Origin: VSJD01 sp041653875
GTDB taxonomy: Bacteria > Verrucomicrobiota > Kiritimatiellia > JAAZAB01
NCBI GenBank assembly: GCA_041653875.1
Contig: JBAZEM010000006.1
Location: 54,589 to 118,588, forward strand
Length of the DNA: 64,000 nt
Direction of reading: 5' to 3'
Positions within the stretch are counted from its first letter, which is position 1. The number at the start of each line of letters is the position of its first letter. The position numbers were made by a program, and so were the translations under genes. The notes beneath the pieces are model-generated. The model worked only from the letters and a program-made list of their open reading frames with translations, searched no databases and was not told the origin of the DNA. Below, piece after piece: positions 59,782 to 64,000 of this stretch.

Positions 59782-60159
59782 GTGCATACTTTCAAAATCC
59801 GAATGGGTGCGCCGGGGATGGAAGCGGTGTGGAACGATCTGGCCGATCGGCATGAACAGGGGAAGTTATCCGGAAACGAACAGAAGTTCTTCAAGAAGCT
59901 GGTCAAAGCGCTGGGATATCTGGAAGTCAATCCCAGGCACAACAGTCTGGAATCGCATGAAATAGACCCTTTGCCGCGGAGGTATGGCGTAAAAGTCTGG
60001 CAGTCTTACTTGGAAAACCGGACTCCGGCCGCCGGGCGCATCTTCTGGGCCTATGGACCCGGTAAAGGTGAAATCACCATCCTGGCTGTCGAACCGCATC
60101 CGGAAGACCAGAAACAGGGCGGCTATGACCGTGTAAAACTCTCGGCTTTGCCCAAGTAA
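59782..60159 (+). CDS. Candidate toxin of the RelE/ParE type
   Basis: A 125-residue basic protein starting at GTG with GAGG upstream. The fold pattern (AVWNDLADRHEQGKLSGNEQKFFKKLVKALGYLEVNPRHNSLESHEI, then GVKVWQSYLENRTPAAGRIFWAYGPGKGEITILAVEPHPED) resembles RelE/ParE or HigB RNases. It is larger than most and has an extra middle segment. Pairing with the preceding gene supports a toxin-antitoxin module; the target is unknown. Confidence 0.6.
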   Translation: MHTFKIRMGAPGMEAVWNDLADRHEQGKLSGNEQKFFKKLVKALGYLEVNPRHNSLESHEIDPLPRRYGVKVWQSYLENRTPAAGRIFWAYGPGKGEITILAVEPHPEDQKQGGYDRVKLSALPK

Positions 60160-60242
60160 ATAGAGCGATATTTTCCTTTAGCCGCCGGCGTTTTTTGCTA
60201 TACTCCACCCATCGAATCACGACCTTGAAACAAGAGGTTGAA

Positions 60243-61436
60243 ATGGGCTTTTATCAAACACAGTCTTGCGTGTCCCGACCTGTCCGGGCGGCTTCGCCTG
60301 TACGGAAAAAAACCGCTGATACCCCGGTTTTTCGCAACAATCAATTGGAAAACAGATTGATCGGCGCCGAAACCTTGTCCACCCTTCCGTCTTCCGTCCC
60401 CCGCGTGAAACTGGAGTTTGCCTACGACTACATGTCCCGTCGGGTCAGCAAGAAGGTTTACAAATACGAATCTGAAATCTGGAATCTGCAATCTGAAATG
60501 CGCTTCGCCTACGACGGTTGGAATCTGATCCGCGAAATCACCACTACTCCCATACCCCCATACTCCGTTACGAATTCCTACGTCTGGGGCTTGGACCTGA
60601 GCGGTTCGTTGCAAGGCGCGGGTGGAATTGGCGGCTTGCTTGCCGCCAGACTGGGAACGAACAACGTCTGTTACACATACGATGCGAATGGGAACGTCGC
60701 CGAACTCCTACAGTCTACAGCCTACGGCCCACAGTCCATTCTGGCCCATTACGAATACTCCCCCTTTGGCGAGACCATCGTGGCGACGGGGGCGATGGCG
60801 AAGGAAAATAAATTCCGGTTCAGCACAAAATACACAGACGACGAGACGGGGTTGGTGTATTACGGCTACAGATATTACTCCCCATCCCTCGGCCGCTGGC
60901 TCAGTCGTGATCCTATTGACGCAATTATGCTTAATCTGTACGGATTTGTTGATAACAACGTTATGAATTATGTGGACACGGATGGTAGGTCTAAATCTGG
61001 TGGCGGGGGTAATGGGGGCGGAGGGAATGGCGGAGGCACAACGAATGTGCCTTTATGGTGGGCACATGGCAATGCTGCGCCAAATAGTATTATGTGTATA
61101 GGTGGCGGTGTTGGAATATGTGTTAGAGGAGCGACAGATGCAATAGATGAGAAGTGCATTTTGCCGTGTGTTAAGCATCACGAGGCGTGTCATGCAAGAC
61201 AAGCAGCCCCTTATAGTCCTTGTGTGGGGAAATCGGATGGAGGTCAAGTAGGCATCAATCCTGACTACCCAAATGCTCGTCACATTTTTGCTTGTTTTGA
61301 AGTGGAATGTCACCAAGCACATGTCGCATGCTTGCAGGAGATGTATAAAATTCCGGAATGCAAATGTGCTGTTATTCCCGAGATGAACAGGGTCATGCAG
61401 AATTTAAGGGCATATATTTCAGAGTGTGGCCGATGA
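60243..61436 (+). CDS. Rhs core fragment with a cysteine-rich HExxH tip domain (candidate polymorphic toxin)
   Basis: A 397-residue protein. Residues about 35-255 match the Rhs-associated core (LIGAETLSTLPSSVPRVKLEFAYDYMSRRV, YTYDANGNVAELLQ, HYEYSPFGETIVATG, FSTKYTDDETGLVYYGYRYYSPSLGRWLSRDP). After a Gly-rich hinge, the C-terminal tip has about 14 cysteines and the HEACH motif (H313-H317, H-E-x-x-H), like a zinc metallopeptidase. Residues 1-35 are unrelated to Rhs, so the long N-terminal part of a complete Rhs protein is missing. The next gene overlaps by 4 bp and may be its immunity gene. Confidence 0.7.
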   Translation: MGFYQTQSCVSRPVRAASPVRKKTADTPVFRNNQLENRLIGAETLSTLPSSVPRVKLEFAYDYMSRRVSKKVYKYESEIWNLQSEMRFAYDGWNLIREITTTPIPPYSVTNSYVWGLDLSGSLQGAGGIGGLLAARLGTNNVCYTYDANGNVAELLQSTAYGPQSILAHYEYSPFGETIVATGAMAKENKFRFSTKYTDDETGLVYYGYRYYSPSLGRWLSRDPIDAIMLNLYGFVDNNVMNYVDTDGRSKSGGGGNGGGGNGGGTTNVPLWWAHGNAAPNSIMCIGGGVGICVRGATDAIDEKCILPCVKHHEACHARQAAPYSPCVGKSDGGQVGINPDYPNARHIFACFEVECHQAHVACLQEMYKIPECKCAVIPEMNRVMQNLRAYISECGR

Positions 61437-62134
61437 AAACGGAAGAAATGCAGAATATAAGCAAGTTAAACATGTGCATCAGGGTGATGCGTATTTTAGT
61501 GATAATACTGGTGCCTATTTGCTTTTCATCTTGTGATGAAAAACATAAATCTAGCACAAGAGAGGAAGAAAAGCGAATTGAACGAACAAGATCTAGGTTC
61601 GTGACTGAAGGAGTTCGCGTTTGTTACCCTGTCGAAAGCAAAAAAAAAGACAATATTCCGCTTATTTCGGTATTCACTTTTCCTGATGGAGTTCCGCGAT
61701 ATGACCTTGCTTTCGTCTTATGGTCAAATGGTCGCTTGATCTGGTCTCATACAACGTTGAGAAACGAATCAAATGTTTTAATGTTTGGAGGGCCTCCCTA
61801 TCTTGAAACATACATTTCTGAGGAGAGCGTAAATAGGATAATCAGAGAGATTGAAAAGGCCGGTGTTTTTAACGATCTCTATTACAATCTTGAAGCGGCA
61901 AGTTTGGCCCCCGACGCCAATTATCAAATGATTTCTATAATACATGGACAAAAGGCCGTATGTTTAATAAAGCCATTCATTTCCAATGAAGAAAGGTCCG
62001 AGTTGTTAAATAAATCGGCGACAGCTGATAAGCGGCGATATAAACTCTACTGGCAAATAGATGAAATTATTAAATCGCTTGTTCCTTCTGAAGGAAAGGT
62101 AGTTGATTTTAAATACGAAATAAGGAAGCCGTAG
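61433..62134 (+). CDS. Lipoprotein, candidate immunity protein for the Rhs tip
   Basis: A 233-residue protein with a lipoprotein signal (ILVIILVPICFSSC, lipidated Cys near residue 27). The mature domain (FVTEGVRVCYPVESKKKDN...ISEESVNRIIREIEKAGVFNDL) is unfamiliar. It starts 4 bp inside the preceding Rhs gene, and its base composition is AT-rich relative to the region, which is common for Rhs cassettes. A periplasmic lipoprotein would be a suitable shield against an HExxH peptidase. Its stop lies in a GGAAGCCGTAGGGTC repeat. Confidence 0.6.
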   Translation: MKTEEMQNISKLNMCIRVMRILVIILVPICFSSCDEKHKSSTREEEKRIERTRSRFVTEGVRVCYPVESKKKDNIPLISVFTFPDGVPRYDLAFVLWSNGRLIWSHTTLRNESNVLMFGGPPYLETYISEESVNRIIREIEKAGVFNDLYYNLEAASLAPDANYQMISIIHGQKAVCLIKPFISNEERSELLNKSATADKRRYKLYWQIDEIIKSLVPSEGKVVDFKYEIRKP

Positions 62135-62221
62135 GGTCCGGAAATAAGACTTAACGTGGAAGCCGGAAGCCGTAGGGTCACTCATCAAAGGCGCGGTGTC
62201 AATAGACATAATACCCCCCTT

Positions 62222-62464
62222 CTATAGGGGTTCAACGAGATTCGGTGATGGAAAATAAGGCGAAACAGAGGTTGGAAAAGAGAAAGGCCGGGAATAAATC
62301 AAGTGGGCGCAGAAAGAAGCGAAGGAAAATACAGTGAATGAGAGTCAAGAAACGGAGGGTAGATAGACCAGGGCCGTGATGGCAGAAGAAACAACTGATC
62401 GGCTTTACTCAGGCCGCGCGTTCCAACGAGATGATTGGAAGGTGCGGCCTTTCGTGCATATAGG
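62222..62464. repeat. 243-bp direct repeat, copy 1
   Basis: Starts CTATAGGGGTTCAACGAG and is identical along its whole length to copy 2 at 62481-62723, separated by 16 bp. No long reading frame or known element signature. Perfect identity implies recent duplication. Confidence 0.9.
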
Positions 62465-62480
62465 TCACGTGTGGGTTCAA

Positions 62481-62723
62481 CTATAGGGGTTCAACGAGAT
62501 TCGGTGATGGAAAATAAGGCGAAACAGAGGTTGGAAAAGAGAAAGGCCGGGAATAAATCAAGTGGGCGCAGAAAGAAGCGAAGGAAAATACAGTGAATGA
62601 GAGTCAAGAAACGGAGGGTAGATAGACCAGGGCCGTGATGGCAGAAGAAACAACTGATCGGCTTTACTCAGGCCGCGCGTTCCAACGAGATGATTGGAAG
62701 GTGCGGCCTTTCGTGCATATAGG
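62481..62723. repeat. 243-bp direct repeat, copy 2
   Basis: Perfect copy of 62222-62464, offset 259 bp. It ends at the CATATAGG that runs into a GGAAGCCGTAGGGTC motif. Confidence 0.9.
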
Positions 62724-62853
62724 AAGCCGTAGGGTCAGCCCCTAAATTAAAGAATAACGATCTAGTGGAAGCCGGAAGCCGTAGGGTCTGCCCTTATTTT
62801 AAAGAATAGCGATTTGCGGCAACCGGACAAGTTCGTTGCGTGAGAATGAAGAA

Positions 62854-63900
62854 ATGAACTACACGGCCAACAACCTGAACCAGTACACCCAGCGGACAAT
62901 TCCCGATGGGATTGATGTTCTGGGTTCGGCTGAGACCGACACCACAGTCACGGTGAATGACCTGGCCACAACGCGCCATGGCAAGTATTGGTATCGTGCT
63001 TTAACCGTGACGAACAGCAGTTCCGCCGCGTATCATGAAGTCAACGTCGTCGGCGTGTATAACCCTCCCGGCACCAACGATCCCGACGTCGTGACCGTCC
63101 AGTCAGGAAAAGTCTTCGTCGCCAAGACGCCGGAAGCCTTCACATACGACGACGACGGCAATCTCCTCTCCGATGGTCGATTCAGCTACGTCTGGGACGC
63201 CGAAAACAGATTGATCGGAGCCGAAACCCTGTCCACCCTTCCGTCTTCCGTCCCCCGCGTGAAACTGGAGTTTGCCTACGACTACATGTCCCGTCGGGTC
63301 AGCAAGAAGGTTTACAAATATGAATCTGAAATCTGGAATCTGCAATCTGAAATGCGCTTCGCCTACGATGGTTGGAATCTGATCCGCGAAATCACCACTA
63401 CTCCCATACCCCCATACTCCGTTACGAATTCCTACGTCTGGGGCTTAGACCTAAGCGGAACGCTCCAAGGTGCGGGTGGAATTGGCGGCTTGCTCGCCGC
63501 AAGACTGGGGACAAACAACGTCTGCTACACATACGACGCCAATGGTAATGTTTCCGAACTCCTACAGTCTACAGCCTACAGTCCACAGTCCATTCTGGCC
63601 CATTACGAATACTCCCCCTTCGGCGAAACCATCGTCGCCACCGGGCCGCTGGCCAAGGAAAATTCGTTCCGGTTCAGCACAAAATATACCGATGACGAGT
63701 CCGGCCTTCTGTACTACGGCTACAGATACTACAGCCCAAGTCTGGGCCGCTGGCTCGCAAGAGATCCGATCGGGGAGGTGGGGGGATTGAGTCTATATGG
63801 TGCTGTATTTAATAATCCTATTCAACATATTGACCCTAATGGTCAAGCTGTATTTTGTACATGGCGACTAGTGTCCCAACGCCGTTCTGAAACCACCTAA
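62854..63900 (+). CDS. Rhs core fragment (second copy), truncated
   Basis: A 348-residue frame with the start of an Rhs repeat (MNYTANNLNQYTQRTIPDGIDV), FTYDDDGNLLSDGRFSYVWDAENRL and the same core as at 60343-60908, nearly identical in protein and DNA. The tip after GRWLARDPIGEVGGLSLYGAVFNNPIQHIDPNGQAV is short and ends in WRLVSQRRSETT, where sequence of a different kind begins (about 63874). There is no ribosome site or signal; this is a 5'-incomplete cassette. The tip toxin has probably been lost or interrupted. Confidence 0.65.
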   Translation: MNYTANNLNQYTQRTIPDGIDVLGSAETDTTVTVNDLATTRHGKYWYRALTVTNSSSAAYHEVNVVGVYNPPGTNDPDVVTVQSGKVFVAKTPEAFTYDDDGNLLSDGRFSYVWDAENRLIGAETLSTLPSSVPRVKLEFAYDYMSRRVSKKVYKYESEIWNLQSEMRFAYDGWNLIREITTTPIPPYSVTNSYVWGLDLSGTLQGAGGIGGLLAARLGTNNVCYTYDANGNVSELLQSTAYSPQSILAHYEYSPFGETIVATGPLAKENSFRFSTKYTDDESGLLYYGYRYYSPSLGRWLARDPIGEVGGLSLYGAVFNNPIQHIDPNGQAVFCTWRLVSQRRSETT

Positions 63901-64000
63901 AGCGGCCGGTCTGAAAATGGATATTCTTCCTGTGCGTATGCTTCCCAGCAATTCGCAAAAAGATTTTCTTATCTTCTTCTGAGGCTTGGTTAAGCGGTCG
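63874..64000. mobile_element. Possible left end of an IS21-like element
   Basis: The end of the second Rhs frame changes character at TGTCCCAACGCCGTTCTGAA, followed by ACCACCTAAAGCGGCCGGTC and a second CTGAAAAT. Repeated CTGAAA and CCACCTAAA words recall IS21 terminal sequences. The rest of the element lies beyond the window. Confidence 0.3.

Larger units (their letters stand above)
62120..62835. repeat. GGAAGCCGTAGGGTC repeats around a duplicated 243-bp segment
   Basis: The motif GGAAGCCGTAGGGTC appears near 62123, 62166, 62723 and 62774, twice preceded by TGGAAGCC and with GTCAGCCCCT- or GTCTGCCC-type followers. It brackets the perfect direct repeat 62222-62464 and 62481-62723. No gene was found between the lipoprotein gene and the next Rhs frame. 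Confidence 0.75.

Noticed and set aside
62222..62723. CRISPR or tRNA-like repeat
   Set aside because: Only two copies of 243 bp; no cloverleaf or spacer structure.
1..64000. tRNA and rRNA genes
   Set aside because: No cloverleaf with TTCGA-type arm or rRNA segment was recognised by eye on either strand; a covariance search could still find one.

Overview
This window comes from a GC-rich, Gram-negative (diderm) bacterium. It has TonB-dependent receptors, ExbB/ExbD/TonB, AsmA-like and SurA-like envelope proteins and lipoproteins. Several features fit the PVC superphylum, most likely Kiritimatiellota or a close Verrucomicrobiota/Lentisphaerota relative. These are secreted beta-helix proteins opening with a HYVSLAGT...SPYTNW motif followed by Ig-like domains, a rhamnose isomerase, an Asp23 gene behind accBC, and Rhs modules. 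This placement is inferred from protein style, not from a marker gene. No rRNA or tRNA gene was found.

Layout. 1-12.2 kb, minus strand: a metal (probably nickel) uptake cluster consisting of an internally deleted NikR-like repressor, a TonB receptor, a solute-binding protein, an ABC ATPase and an ABC permease. Next to it lie tonB-exbD-exbB and a cobalamin uptake operon (binding protein, TonB receptor, permease, ATPase) behind a cobalamin riboswitch. The shared energiser sits between the two operons. 12.2-28.9 kb: housekeeping genes, mostly plus strand. They are tpx, a DUF502 gene, ispF, cysS, tmk, holB, ricT/yaaT, aroQ, accB, accC, an Asp23-family gene with an amaP-like gene, a DUF1015 gene (minus), leuS and rhaA. 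29-37.6 kb: a PpiC-type isomerase, then minus-strand genes for a divergent YchF, a membrane glycosyltransferase, an AsmA-like protein, an M16 peptidase, hisA and hisB.

37.9-59.4 kb is the most unusual region. An ECF sigma factor and a membrane protein (candidate anti-sigma) open a plus-strand run of secreted or membrane proteins. At least four carry CsgG/FlgO-like domains, one more is a CsgG remnant, and several are fused to TPR or Sel1 repeats. The run also holds a zinc-ribbon membrane protein, a 1,466-residue beta-helix/Ig protein and a 1,171-residue TPR lipoprotein. I know no described system with this composition. Most likely it is an envelope assembly or secretion apparatus under its own sigma factor, but that is inference. 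59.5-64 kb: a toxin-antitoxin pair and two copies of an Rhs core. One copy ends in a cysteine-rich HEACH (HExxH) tip followed by a lipoprotein that could be its immunity protein. The region also contains a perfect 243-bp direct repeat.

Two repeat systems overlay the window. One is made of modular palindromic intergenic islands. The other is short tandem arrays of 7 or 8 bp units, often as inverted pairs, that resemble cyanobacterial STRR sequences. Both enter genes: they supply stop codons and C-termini (ATPase gene at 7.2 kb, rhaA, hisA, ispF, holB) and sit in frame inside cysS, leuS, the glycosyltransferase gene, the 50.4 kb gene and the Rhs cores.
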